From WJMB01 sp964581465 (lineage in GTDB: Bacteria; RBG-13-66-14): a stretch of 64,000 nt of DNA. This document shows, piece by piece, positions 17,377 to 26,038 of the stretch. Location: assembly GCA_964581465.1 (NCBI GenBank), contig CAZOOP010000008.1, positions 1 to 64,000 of the forward strand, given 5' to 3'. Position 1 is the first letter of the stretch. Each line of letters opens with the position of its first letter. Made by a program: the position numbers and the translations under genes. The notes beneath the pieces were generated by a model. That model ran no database searches and was not told the DNA's origin. It saw only the letters and a list, made by a program, of their open reading frames with translations.

Positions 17377-18284
17377 CGTTCCGGTCCGGTGTCGGCGGAC
17401 CAGGCGGAAACGATCCGCCCGAGTTCGTCGAGGGCCTGGACGATCCGCGGCCCGGCCCGGCTGAACAGGTCGGGATCGAGGGCGTGGACGCGCCCGTCGC
17501 GGACGGCGGACATCCCGGACCAGCCGGCGCGGGATTCCGCCTCCTCGACGCCGATCCCGGAGAGCAACAGGACGATCTCGGGGTCAGCGGCGAGGAGCTC
17601 CTCGGGCTCGACGCGGTGATAGGCCCGGGGCAGGTCGGCGAAGGCGTTCTCGCAACCGGCGGCGGTCAGCAGGTCGTGCTGCAGGCTGCCCGCGCAGGCG
17701 GCCATCAACGGTGCGACGCTGATCTCGAGGTAGACCCGGGGCGAACGAGTCGGTCGACGCTCGGCCAGACGCTCCCGGGCGGAGGTCAGTTCGGCGGTCA
17801 ACTCACCGGCGCGCCCGGGTACGCCCAGTAGCTCGCCGAGACGCTCGTAGGCGGCGGAAAGGTCGTCGAGGCTCTCGGGATAATGGACGTAGGCGGTCAA
17901 ACCCAGGGCCTCCAGTCCGGCCAGGATCGGCTCCTGCTCCAGCCCGGACAGCACGACCAGCTCGGGCTCCAGGGCGGCGGCGCGCTCGACGTCGATCGAG
18001 GAGAAGTCACCCACGACGGGTAACCCGGTCAGCTCCGGGGGATAGTCGGTGTAGCGGCTGCGACCCACCAGCGCCGCCGGGTCCAGGGCGCAAACGACCT
18101 CGGCGGCGTCGGGGGCGCAGGCGACCACCCGCTCGGCCGGAGCTTCGAGGGTCACCGTGCGCCCGGCGTCGTCGATGACGGAGATCGACGTTGCCTCGTC
18201 AGCACCCTCCCCGGGTTGCTCCACCTCGGTGCAGGCCGCGATCAGCAGCAACGGCAGGATAAGCGGGAGGCGCCACGGCCTCAC
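17373..18284 (-). CDS. BtuF-like substrate-binding lipoprotein
   Basis: A 303-residue periplasmic-binding lipoprotein: signal peptide with lipobox LLIAAC (Cys18), then the class III fold typical of cobalamin/siderophore ABC binding proteins (TVTLEAPAERVVACAPDAAEVV, LVGRSRYTDYPPEL, VGDFSSIDVERAAALEPELVV, RVYLEISVAPLMAACAGS, ELLAADPEIVLL). The substrate is likely cobalamin or a metal chelate, but permease and ATPase genes are absent from the window. I looked for a cobalamin riboswitch upstream of the operon and found none. It overlaps the flavoprotein gene upstream and comF downstream, each by 4 nt. Confidence 0.8.
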   Translation of the reverse strand: MRPWRLPLILPLLLIAACTEVEQPGEGADEATSISVIDDAGRTVTLEAPAERVVACAPDAAEVVCALDPAALVGRSRYTDYPPELTGLPVVGDFSSIDVERAAALEPELVVLSGLEQEPILAGLEALGLTAYVHYPESLDDLSAAYERLGELLGVPGRAGELTAELTSARERLAERRPTRSPRVYLEISVAPLMAACAGSLQHDLLTAAGCENAFADLPRAYHRVEPEELLAADPEIVLLLSGIGVEEAESRAGWSGMSAVRDGRVHALDPDLFSRAGPRIVQALDELGRIVSAWSADTGPER

Positions 18285-19654
18285 TCTCCCTCCTCCAGAC
18301 GGCGCTGGGCGGCGCGGAAGAGCACCAGCAGCGGATCCCAGACCGGCGAGCTATGGGGGTGGTAGGCGAAGTCCAACCCGGCGGCCACGCCGACGCTCAT
18401 CCCGGCGGCGACGGCCGCGGCGGCGGCGTTGATCCGGTGGTTGACCCCAGAGGGTCCGGCGAGCTGGACGCCCAGCAGGCGTCCGGAACCCTCCTCGAAG
18501 ACGGCTGAGCAGTGCAGGTAGGCCCGGGGTAAGTGGAAGGTGGCGTGGTTGAGCACCTTGACGTAGACCCGCCGCGCGTCGTAACCGGCGGCGCGGGCCT
18601 CCTCCAACCCCAGGCCGGTGCGGGACAGCTCCAGGCCGTAGAGCTCCGTGGCCCGTGTTCCCAGGGCGGGGGCGGACCGTCGGGATTCGCCGGCGGCGTT
18701 GGCCCCGGCGACGCGCCCGGCCCGGTTGGCCAGAGCGCCATTGGGCAGATGGTATCGTCCGGGGAGCAGAGCGTGTTGCGCCACGGAGCAGTCCCCAGCG
18801 GCGAAGACGCCGTCGACGGAAGTCGCCTGGCGGCTGTCGACGACCACGGCGCCGCTGTGGCGCTCCAGCTCCAGCGCCGCGCCCAGCGGGGCGGTATTGG
18901 GCAGCACGCCGATGAGCTCCAGGGCGAAGCCCCCCGTGATCGTTTCACCGTCGGCCTCCAGACCCACCAGCCGTCCCGAACGATCGTGCAGGTAGCCGGC
19001 GGGACCGCGTCCGCAGCGCAGCTCCACGCCGAGGCCGCTCAGGTGCTCCTCGAGGACCGTCCACAGCTCCGGAGCCAGGCCGGGCAGAGGACGCGGCCCA
19101 ACGCAGACCAGGCTCACCGTGCACCGCCGGGACAGGGCGCAGCCGACGCTGAGCGCCTTGAACCCGCCCCCGACGACGATCACCCGCTCCGGACAGCGCG
19201 TCTCCAGATCGGCGTGCAGCGCGGTGAAGTCGGCGTAGGAGTGCAGGGCGTGGACGCCGCCCGCGTCGCGTCCCGGGACCTCCAGTCGTCGGGCCAGGCC
19301 CCCGGCGCAGTAGATCAGGCGATCGTAGTCGGCTTCGTAGGCCGCTCCGTTCCGGGGCTCGACGCGCAATCGCCGCTGCGCGGTCCGCACCTCGACCACC
19401 GGCGACTCCAGCTCCAGCTCCAAACCCCGGGCCGTAAAGTAGCCGGGAGGATGAGCCACCACACGGCTTGGACCATCGAGCTTGCCCGAGAGGACGTAGG
19501 AGAAGTTGCAGTTGCTGACGCCGGGCGTCGGGCCGACCTCGAAGACGACGACGCGGGCCGTCGGATCGCTGCGCTTGGCCCGCGAGGCCGCCGCCAGACC
19601 GGCGGCGTTGCCGCCGACCACGGCGATGATCCGCTGCGGGACTGTGGGGGCCAT
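18281..19654 (-). CDS. CoA-disulfide-reductase-like FAD/NAD(P) oxidoreductase
   Basis: A 457-residue two-Rossmann flavoprotein. The FAD-binding GGNAAGLAAAS lies at about 14-24. A single redox Cys (Cys49, in SNCNFSYVLSG) sits where CoA-disulfide reductases and NADH oxidases have theirs. The NAD(P) site VIVVGGGFKALSVG is near 160, FAAGDCS near 285, and the C-terminal dimerisation domain includes GVQLAGPSGVNHRINAAAAAV and SSPVWDPLLV. The ATG at 19654 follows GAGGAGCG; the longer frame to 19747 is unsupported. It may reduce CoA or low-molecular-weight disulfides, or oxygen. It is the first gene of the operon with the BtuF-like and comF genes. Confidence 0.85.
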   Translation of the reverse strand: MAPTVPQRIIAVVGGNAAGLAAASRAKRSDPTARVVVFEVGPTPGVSNCNFSYVLSGKLDGPSRVVAHPPGYFTARGLELELESPVVEVRTAQRRLRVEPRNGAAYEADYDRLIYCAGGLARRLEVPGRDAGGVHALHSYADFTALHADLETRCPERVIVVGGGFKALSVGCALSRRCTVSLVCVGPRPLPGLAPELWTVLEEHLSGLGVELRCGRGPAGYLHDRSGRLVGLEADGETITGGFALELIGVLPNTAPLGAALELERHSGAVVVDSRQATSVDGVFAAGDCSVAQHALLPGRYHLPNGALANRAGRVAGANAAGESRRSAPALGTRATELYGLELSRTGLGLEEARAAGYDARRVYVKVLNHATFHLPRAYLHCSAVFEEGSGRLLGVQLAGPSGVNHRINAAAAAVAAGMSVGVAAGLDFAYHPHSSPVWDPLLVLFRAAQRRLEEGE

Positions 19655-19815
19655 GGCGCTCCTCGCTGTCCACCCGGCCGGGGCCGTCGGTGATCGACCC
19701 TCGAAACCGTGACGGATTGGATTACGGATAGGCGCTATCCATTCCAAGCGGCTGAAGGGAGTTGATAGCGGCCGAAGACGGCTGTGCTTGAGTGGTCGTC
19801 AAGCCGGCTGTCATC

Positions 19816-19882
19816 GAAGGGGTTATCAAGCGTGCCTGAATAGAGATGCATCTCTAACAGCCTGTTATTAGATGCTTTATTG
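19816..19882 (+). repeat. Dispersed repeat R3, copy a
   Basis: About 67 bp resembling 45585-45653: GGGGTTATCA, a TGC block, then TCTCTAACAGCCTGTTATTA and TTTAT/GC at the end. A weaker match lies at 28335-28385. It is AT-rich, and I see no coding content. Confidence 0.6.
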
Positions 19883-20099
19883 CTCACGAACCTGTCGATA
19901 CCCGTTAGTTGATTGGTTGCACGCAACCAGGACCCGCTCAAGACAGGATGCCGAGAGTCAAGAACAAGGGCTAACGATCAGCCTCCAAGACCGCCAGGGG
20001 GGAGCGGGAAGCCAACTGCGCTCAAAGGCGAGCTTTAGCAGTTCCAGTCAGCCCATTGCCCTGCCGTGACGCTCCCTTTCAGTAAGTGGGGCTGATGAT

Positions 20100-20450
20100 A
20101 CGTCTAGGGATCGAATACCCTATCCGGACCTGATTATGATTGTATCCTGTTGATAATAAAGGTGATGATTATCGGATACCTGTCAGAAGACGGGCGGTTG
20201 AAAAGTGGCGGTTGTTACGGACCTGCTCCACAGCTATCCACAGCTATCCTCAGCTATCCTTAGCTATCCTTAGCTATCCTTAGCGATTATAGATATCAGC
20301 GGACTATAATATGCCCTGACAGCGGATTGTCACAGAATCCTAAGTGTCTTAATAACAAGCAATAAGGGCATTCCATGTATAAACACTTGCTCATCAACGG
20401 CGTATTTCCGGGGAGTCAATAACGGCCCGACAGGTTGATCCCAATCAGCC
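20100..20450 (-). repeat. Dispersed repeat R2, copy b
   Basis: The reverse complement matches 10150-10490 block by block (see R2 copy a), ending at CTAGGGATCG near 20104-20113. Together with R3 copy a it occupies most of the gene-free 19655-20632 stretch. It differs from copy a mainly by an expanded 10-bp tandem array. Confidence 0.8.
20228..20287. repeat. 10-bp tandem array, six units
   Basis: Six near-perfect units of CCWYAGCTAT follow each other without spacers. R2 copy a has about one unit at the equivalent place (CGCTAAGGATCAG), so the array looks like a minisatellite expansion inside the dispersed repeat. Unit length and the lack of spacers exclude CRISPR. Confidence 0.85.
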
Positions 20451-20632
20451 TGATTTCGTCCGAACAGGTTCCAGGATGCCGACGTCCGAACAGCCGCCCC
20501 TGGAGTTGTCGACGCTGATTATATTTCTGGTGATGCTCCCTCAGCGGTTGGAGCCCTGACTGTCAAAGCTCCCCTGAGGCCTTCCACCCCAGCGAGGACC
20601 TCAAGCATTCAGCCATGGAGACCGCCCCCGGC

Positions 20633-21475
20633 TCAGGCCTCTTCCAAGTGTTCGCGGCGCTGGACGCGCTCGATGGCGACCGCCCGGCCGCTGGAGGTGT
20701 CCAGATCGACGACGACGCCGTGAAGCGCCGCCGGGCCCGAAGCCGGGTTGGCGCGGAAAGGGGTCCCCCGCAGGAAGCGCGGCATGACCTCTTCGGTGAC
20801 CACGCCGATCACACCACCGACGGGGCCGCACATCCCGGCGTCGGAGAGGAAGGCCGTCCCGCCGGGTAGCACGGTCTCGTCGGCGGTCTGCACATGGGTA
20901 TGGGTGCCGAAGACGGCGCCGGCGCGGCCGTCGAGGTGGCGGGCCAGAGCGATCTTCTCGCTGGTGGCCTCGGCGTGGAAGTCGATCAGCACGGCGGCGG
21001 CTCCGGCGGCGCGCAAGCGCTCGACTTCGTCTTGGGCGGCGCGGAAGGGGCAGTCGATGACGGGCATGAAGACCCGCCCCTGAAGGCTGATCACCCCCAG
21101 GACCGTTCCAGCCCGGGGCCGGTCTTCGGGGACGGTGAACAGGCAGCTACCCCGGCCGGGAACGCCGGAGGGATAGTTGAGGGGGCGCAGCAGGTGCTCC
21201 TCGGTTTCCAGCAGCTCCAGCCCCGGTTTCTGGTCCCAGATGTGGTTGCCCGAGGTCATCACGTCGATCCCGGCGCGGCGCAACTGTCTGTGGGGCTTGG
21301 GCGAGATGCCGGCGCCACCTGCGGCGTTCTCGACGTTGGCGACGACGACGTCGGGCTCCAGTTCGCGGCGCAGCTCGGTGAGGAAGGCGGCGACGACGCG
21401 GCGGCCCGGTCGGCCGAAGACATCGCCCAGGAAGAGCACGCGCAGGAGGCCGTCGTTGTCAGCTCGCGGGTTCAT
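20633..21475 (-). CDS. ymdB: YmdB-family metallophosphoesterase
   Basis: A 280-residue calcineurin-like phosphoesterase of the YmdB type. Metal-site motifs are LFLGDVFGRPGR, VVANVENAAGG, TSGNHIWD, LIDFHAEATSEK and FGTHTHVQTADE. Family members hydrolyse 2',3'-cAMP and affect biofilm and motility decisions in Bacillus. The start is ATG at 21475 (MNPRADNDGLLRVLFLGD), overlapping the end of the upstream exonuclease gene by 17 nt; the longer frame to 22105 lies inside that gene. The two genes are thus translationally coupled. Confidence 0.9.
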   Translation of the reverse strand: MNPRADNDGLLRVLFLGDVFGRPGRRVVAAFLTELRRELEPDVVVANVENAAGGAGISPKPHRQLRRAGIDVMTSGNHIWDQKPGLELLETEEHLLRPLNYPSGVPGRGSCLFTVPEDRPRAGTVLGVISLQGRVFMPVIDCPFRAAQDEVERLRAAGAAAVLIDFHAEATSEKIALARHLDGRAGAVFGTHTHVQTADETVLPGGTAFLSDAGMCGPVGGVIGVVTEEVMPRFLRGTPFRANPASGPAALHGVVVDLDTSSGRAVAIERVQRREHLEEA

Positions 21476-22901
21476 CGGCCTCCCCGACGTGACGGATCGG
21501 CAGACCGGCCATGCGGCGGCGCAGGCGGTCCAGACGGTGGCCCAGGCTCTCGAGGTCGCGGCGCCGGGCCTCGGGATCGGTGAGCACGCGACGGGCGCGG
21601 CCCAGAGCCTCCTCGACAAGCTCGGCGGCGGCGGCGTACTCCCGGGCGCGGTGCTCGAGATACTTGGCCTCCTCCTCGTAGGGCCGCCGGTCGTAAGTTC
21701 CGCGGCGCAGTCGCTCCCAGAGGGGCCGAGCGCGGTCGAAATCCTGGCGGCGCTTGTAGTGCAGGCTGAGCTCAAGGGCGGTCCGGCAGCCCAGCTCGCC
21801 GTCGAGGCCGCGGGACAGGGCGGTCTCCCAGAGCTCGTCGCGCCGGTGGCCCAGGGAATCCAACCGACCGAGGGAATAGAGCTCGGCCGGGTCCTCGAAG
21901 CGCTCCAGGGGGCGTTCGACCAGGCGCAGCGCCCGGGCGGCCAGCACCGGCAGGCTGAGGATATCCTGCTCGTTGTGGTAAAAGACCCGGGCCAGGCGCT
22001 CACCCACCGGAGCGCCGCGCAGGTAGGCGAAGTAGAGGGCGGGGATCTCGGCGCCGGGGACGTCGTCGGTGCGCTCGAAGCCCAGCACGCCGCGCTCGGT
22101 CTCACCCAGGGAGCAGCTCGGCAGCCGATGCCGCCAGAGGCGGCGCACCCACATCAGCAGGTCGACGTGGGGCGGCTCGCTGCGCAGGAAGTCGGGTCGC
22201 AGACCGGCCAGCAGGTAGCGGTCGCGCAGCAGGGGCCAGTCGAAGCAGCGACCGTTGTAGGTCACCAGGCCGCCGCAGTCGGCCAGCCACTCGCCGAGCA
22301 GCTCGAGCTGGCCGCGCTCGGCCGCCGGATCGTCGACGAAGAACTGGCGGAAATGGTAGCCCTCGGTGGTGAAGCGGCCCACCCCGATCAGGAAGGGCAG
22401 GGTGCCCGTGCCTCCGGCCAGCCCGGTGGTTTCGGTATCCAGGAAGACGGCGCGTTGGAAGCTGAAGCCGGGCGGGCGGCATCCCTCGACCAGCTCCAGG
22501 ACGGCCTCGTCCACCTCGAGCAGCCCGCCCAGGGCCTCCCCGGCGTGGAACTCGTTGAGAGGAAAGTGGCGCTCGACGACGAAGACCCGTCCGTGGGGAG
22601 TCTCCCGCCACGCTCCGTCGACCAGCTCTGCGACGTTAGCTGAACCGGCTCGGCGGCGGGTGGGTGAGGGTGCGGACGTCTCCATTCGGCGCACGGCCTC
22701 GGAGAACTCCAGCCCCCGGCCCTTGGCCTGCAGCAGGCGGCGCAGACGCTCCTTGGCCGAGGCGACGTCGCGCACCGCCTCGACGGCCGGGGCCTCGGGG
22801 GCCGCGGTGTTCGTCGGCTCGGCTGGCCGGTCGGCCGGTTCTGTCTTCGGGCGGTCGCCGGTGAGACGCTTGAGGCGTCGGCGCAGGTCGTCTTTGCTCA
22901 T
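21459..22901 (-). CDS. mrfB: MrfB/YprB-type RNase H-fold exonuclease with C-terminal helical repeats
   Basis: A 480-residue protein. A low-complexity N-terminus precedes a DEDDh exonuclease domain: D155 and E157 in VFLDTETTGLAGGTGTL, D221 in TYNGRCFDWP, and H309 and D313 in VFYHNEQDILSLP. The C-terminal about 110 residues look TPR-like (ELSLHYKRRQDFDRARPLWERL). This matches Bacillus YprB/MrfB, the partner of MrfA helicase in mitomycin-C repair. In B. subtilis the two are adjacent; here about 7 kb separates them. The ATG at 22901 (MSKDDLRRRL) is preferred over upstream in-frame ATGs because homologues begin similarly. Confidence 0.85.
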   Translation of the reverse strand: MSKDDLRRRLKRLTGDRPKTEPADRPAEPTNTAAPEAPAVEAVRDVASAKERLRRLLQAKGRGLEFSEAVRRMETSAPSPTRRRAGSANVAELVDGAWRETPHGRVFVVERHFPLNEFHAGEALGGLLEVDEAVLELVEGCRPPGFSFQRAVFLDTETTGLAGGTGTLPFLIGVGRFTTEGYHFRQFFVDDPAAERGQLELLGEWLADCGGLVTYNGRCFDWPLLRDRYLLAGLRPDFLRSEPPHVDLLMWVRRLWRHRLPSCSLGETERGVLGFERTDDVPGAEIPALYFAYLRGAPVGERLARVFYHNEQDILSLPVLAARALRLVERPLERFEDPAELYSLGRLDSLGHRRDELWETALSRGLDGELGCRTALELSLHYKRRQDFDRARPLWERLRRGTYDRRPYEEEAKYLEHRAREYAAAAELVEEALGRARRVLTDPEARRRDLESLGHRLDRLRRRMAGLPIRHVGEADEPAS

Positions 22902-23380
22902 GGAGCTTCGGGGTTGGTGCCGCGCGGAGAGGCTCGTTTGGAACGGCAAACGGGTTCGTGGATGATAATCTCATTCAAGAAAGCAGGCGCCAAATGTCGA
23001 TCGACAGCGGCTATAACGGTGGTGAGCTCACGTCGTCGCGTGTCAGCATATCGTTGTGTAGCCCTGCTCGGGCTCGAGCACGACCGGCGGTGGGCCAGAC
23101 AAGGGACGACGTCTCGAAGAGGTCCGGGATCAACTCCAAGCACAAGAAAGGCTGAAGGAGTTCACGGCGCGGGGCGGTACTGATTGCATGAATAAGAGCC
23201 TTCATGAACAGATACCCATTTACGGAGCAATTGGTATCGCTGCGCCCAAATCAGCACAGACCATCAGCCCGTCGGTGTCCAGGAAAGCCGAGTCTTCGGC
23301 AGGTCCGATACGATCGCGGGAAAGCATCGGCATCGATTATAGCACGCCACGGCGACATCCGCCGTTCGCCCCGCCTGCGC
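22902..23380. other. Gene-free stretch
   Basis: No supported gene and no repeat that I recognise. It must contain the promoter of the exonuclease/YmdB unit on the minus strand; no convincing -35/-10 pair stood out. Confidence 0.4.
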
Positions 23381-23401
23381 AAAGCGCCCCCTCGGGGGCG
23401 C
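23381..23401 (-). terminator. Probable intrinsic terminator of the NHL lipoprotein gene
   Basis: On the minus strand, an 8-bp GC stem with a 2-nt loop (GCGCCCCC/GGGGGCGC, 23384-23401) is followed by TTT. It lies 19 nt after the stop at 23421. The T-run is short, so termination is plausible rather than certain. Confidence 0.5.
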
Positions 23402-23420
23402 CGGTGGGAGCCGAGCCGCC

Positions 23421-24455
23421 CTAGGGCGTCACGGCCTCGGCGGGCTGCCAGACCTCCAGGTCGAAGACCTCGATGGTGTGCGAGCCGGTATTGGCCAGGT
23501 AGAGGCGCTGGTTGTCGTAGTCCAGGGCGATGCCCTCGGGGTTGAGCAGCACCACGCCCTCCGGGGTGACGGCCTCGGCGACGAAGAGCTGTCGGCCGCT
23601 CTCATGGTAGAGGTAGAGGGCGCTGTCGAAGCCGTCGGCCAGGGCCAACACGCCGCCGTCGCAGTCCAGGGCCATCGGCTCGCGCAGCGGGGTCTCGAAG
23701 GAGTCCAGCAGACGGCCGCGGAAGTCCAGGTGCAGCACGGTGCCGTCCCGGGTGACGCCCCAGATCGAGCGGTCGTAGTCCACGGCCAGATCGACGATTT
23801 CGCCGCCGCCGCCCCCGGTGAGGGTGTAGAGGTTGATGAAGTTGCCCCGACCGTCGAACTCCCAGAGCTCCTCGCCCGAGGCGACGACGAGCTCGCCGGC
23901 CCAGTTGGCGCCCAGGGCCGCCGGGATGCTCGGCGCGTTGGCCATCCCCTGGATGGTGGCGTCGTCGCGCCGCAGGCGGCCGCTGCCCGAGATGTTGACC
24001 GTGGTCTCGGTGACCACGAAGGCCGTCGAGACGTCGGTGAACTTGAAGACGGTTCCGCCGGCGGCGTCGACCAGATAGACGTGATCCTGCTCGCTGACGG
24101 CCAGATCGTCGGGGCGGAAGGCCCGCTCGCCGCCGCCGAAGTTGTAATCGTAGGCCTGGGTGACCTCGCCCTGGGGGGTGAAGACCTGGACGCGCAGGTT
24201 GCCCGAGTCCAGGACGCAGAGGTTGCCCCGACGGTCCAGGGCCAGGTCCGTCGGGTTGATCAACTCGCCCAGCCGGGTGCCATTGAAGCCCCAGGTGGCG
24301 TGGTGGATGGGGTCGATATCGCCGTCGGCGTGGAGGCGGAAATCCTGCTTGGTGGAGACGTCGAGGTTGGAGTCCAGCGTCAACTGGCAGGCCCCGACGA
24401 GCAGGAGCAGGGACATCGCCACGGCGATGCGGCGCAGGGCGACTCGGCGGCTCAT
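23421..24455 (-). CDS. NHL-repeat lipoprotein
   Basis: A 344-residue protein with a lipoprotein signal (MSLLLLVGAC, lipobox Cys at about residue 23) followed by beta-propeller-like repeats. Examples are INPTDLALDRRGNLCVLDSGNLRVQVF (seen in two pieces), FRPDDLAVSEQDHVYLVDAAG and LNPEGIALDYDNQRLYLANTGSHTIEVF. NHL proteins bind proteins or ligands, and some are lyases; no catalytic residues are evident. It is likely anchored in the cell envelope. The ATG at 24455 (MSRRVALRR) follows GGGAGTGACC; an upstream in-frame ATG at 24533 would disrupt the signal peptide. Confidence 0.75.
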   Translation of the reverse strand: MSRRVALRRIAVAMSLLLLVGACQLTLDSNLDVSTKQDFRLHADGDIDPIHHATWGFNGTRLGELINPTDLALDRRGNLCVLDSGNLRVQVFTPQGEVTQAYDYNFGGGERAFRPDDLAVSEQDHVYLVDAAGGTVFKFTDVSTAFVVTETTVNISGSGRLRRDDATIQGMANAPSIPAALGANWAGELVVASGEELWEFDGRGNFINLYTLTGGGGGEIVDLAVDYDRSIWGVTRDGTVLHLDFRGRLLDSFETPLREPMALDCDGGVLALADGFDSALYLYHESGRQLFVAEAVTPEGVVLLNPEGIALDYDNQRLYLANTGSHTIEVFDLEVWQPAEAVTP

Positions 24456-24685
24456 GGTCACTCCCGGTGGGTGGTGGTATCTGCTACACGATAATACCAC
24501 ACCCCGGGTTCCCCGGGGCGCGATGATCGACAACGGTGCGGCGGAACGGGCCTTTGAGAGGAGTTCTTGATTAGCCCGGGGGCAGACTACGGCTTGTCAG
24601 CCTCATCGCGGCTCTGGTAGGCTCGTCAGCGACTCTCGAAGGCTCTCGAAACAGCCGCTAGTCAAAACAACATGGGGGAGGATGG

Positions 24686-25042
24686 ATGTACGAACACGGC
24701 GCATATTGCGGCGTCGACTGCGACGCCTGCGAGGCCTACCTGGGCACGGTCAATGATGAACCCGAACGCCTGGAGAAGATGGCCGCGATGGTCTCCAAGA
24801 TGATGAACATGGACGTCAAGCCCGAACAGATGCGCTGCCTGGGCTGCTACACCGACGAAAAACCCCAGGTGGGCTACGTCCAGATGTGCCCGATCCGCTC
24901 CTGCGCCCGCGGGCGCGGCCACCGGCTCTGCAGCGACTGCGCCGACTACGGCTGCGAAATCCTCCAGGGCTTCTGGAGCCGCAGCCCGCTGTCGGCCAAA
25001 GCCAAGGAAAACCTGGACAAACTGCGCGCCGAGAAGGGTTAG
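24686..25042 (+). CDS. DUF3795 cysteine-rich protein (paralogue)
   Basis: A 118-residue protein with the same Cys framework as 4371-4712: CGVDCDACEAYL, RCLGCYTDEKP, CPIRSCARGRG and CSDCADYGCEIL. The ATG at 24686 is preceded by GGGGGAGGATGG. It stands alone and ends in a strong terminator. Metal binding is likely; the role is unknown. Confidence 0.8.
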   Translation: MYEHGAYCGVDCDACEAYLGTVNDEPERLEKMAAMVSKMMNMDVKPEQMRCLGCYTDEKPQVGYVQMCPIRSCARGRGHRLCSDCADYGCEILQGFWSRSPLSAKAKENLDKLRAEKG

Positions 25043-25065
25043 CGTTCGTTTGTCATCCGACACCA

Positions 25066-25094
25066 GGGGCGGCCGATGGGCCGCCCCCTTTTTT
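25066..25094 (+). terminator. Intrinsic terminator
   Basis: GGGGCGGCC (25066-25074) pairs with GGCCGCCCC (25079-25087) around GATG, followed by CTTTTTT. It lies 23 nt after the DUF3795 gene. Confidence 0.95.
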
Positions 25095-25143
25095 CATTCA
25101 AACACATTCCCAGCCAAGCTCCGCCCCGGCGGACCCGCCGCGC

Positions 25144-25677
25144 CTAGAAACGCAGATCGAGGGTCAGCGCCGGCAGGGCCGAACCGTCGACGGTCAGCAT
25201 CAACCCCGACCGCAGACTGAGCGTATAGCCGGACCGCTCGTTCTTGTCTTCGGCCAAGAGCGGCGCGTGGATCAATCCGCCCAGCCAGGCCGCGCCCATG
25301 ATGGTGAAACCGTAGACCATCTCCTCCAGACCGCCCAGGAAACCCGAGGTCTCATTGGCGCCGATGATGACCAAGCCCGTGCCGACACCCATCAGCCCCA
25401 GCTCGGCCACGCCCCACCAGGGCTCGTCGATCAGGAAATAGCCCAGGCCGGGCAGCAGGTTGCCCAGCAGCGCCGTCGACCACGAGTATTCTTTGGCATC
25501 GCCGGCTGCGCTTCCCTCCGTGATTACCGGCAGCTCGGCGCCGCACTCGGAGCAGTAGTTGGACTCCGCCGGGTTCTCCGCCCCGCACTCCGGGCAGATA
25601 ATCGTCTCCCCGGCCAAGCCGGGCACGGCCAACAAGACCAGCAACAGCGCAGCCAGCGCCAACCTCGACCCGTTCAT
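25144..25677 (-). CDS. Secreted or membrane protein with an N-terminal zinc ribbon
   Basis: A 177-residue protein. The ATG at 25677 has an excellent GGGGGAGGTCTG site. A signal peptide (LALAALLLVLLAVPGLAG) is followed directly by CPECGAENPAESNYCSECGAEL, a four-Cys zinc ribbon. Then come hydrophobic Gly-rich segments (LLGNLLPGLGYFL, MGVGTGLVIIGA, GFTIMGAAWLGGLIHAP) resembling the DUF5683-type membrane region, and a beta-rich C-terminus ending LTLDLRF that could insert in the outer membrane. A zinc ribbon after a cleavable signal would sit in the oxidising periplasm, which is unusual; the first hydrophobic stretch could instead be an uncleaved anchor. Confidence 0.6.
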   Translation of the reverse strand: MNGSRLALAALLLVLLAVPGLAGETIICPECGAENPAESNYCSECGAELPVITEGSAAGDAKEYSWSTALLGNLLPGLGYFLIDEPWWGVAELGLMGVGTGLVIIGANETSGFLGGLEEMVYGFTIMGAAWLGGLIHAPLLAEDKNERSGYTLSLRSGLMLTVDGSALPALTLDLRF

Positions 25678-25980
25678 CAGACCTCCCCCGTAGGCGCCGG
25701 ACCCGTCTCGGCGGGTCGATGGTTCAAAATGAAAAAAGGTGATTGATGATAACACAAGGGGAGGGTGGAGACCAATCAGAAAAGGGATACCCGGCGTTGG
25801 AGTCGCCCGCATCCACAATGGGGATAAACACCGGGGCGGGTCCACAGACCAGCCCGCGAATCGTCGATGATCGTAAAACCGGCTAACACTTGATTGCAGG
25901 TTTTCAGCAACTACGGCGGGGCCAGGGGGCCGACCCCACGACCCCGCCCTACAGGGGGGCAAGCGAAAACCGACCCATCA
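25678..25980. other. Gene-free stretch upstream of the zinc-ribbon protein
   Basis: No gene seen. It holds a G/C-rich patch (25915-25965) with self-complementary pieces of uncertain meaning and, presumably, the minus-strand promoter of the zinc-ribbon gene. Confidence 0.4.
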
Positions 25981-25981
25981 A

Positions 25982-26009
25982 CAAAAAGGACCGACCTAAA
26001 GGTCGGCCC
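25982..26009 (-). terminator. Intrinsic terminator of pilQ
   Basis: On the minus strand, CCGACCT/AGGTCGG (25991-26006) forms a hairpin followed by a T-rich run (AAAAA at 25983-25987 on the plus strand). It lies about 30 nt after the pilQ stop. Confidence 0.85.
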
Positions 26010-26038
26010 CTACAGGGTCCAAGGTAGACCTGTCCCCC

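Noticed and set aside
19655..20050. Cobalamin riboswitch upstream of the BtuF-like operon
   Set aside because: I could not find the B12-box bases or a matching stem arrangement on the minus strand.
20228..20287. Possible CRISPR array
   Set aside because: Ten-bp units follow each other without spacers, so it is a simple tandem repeat.
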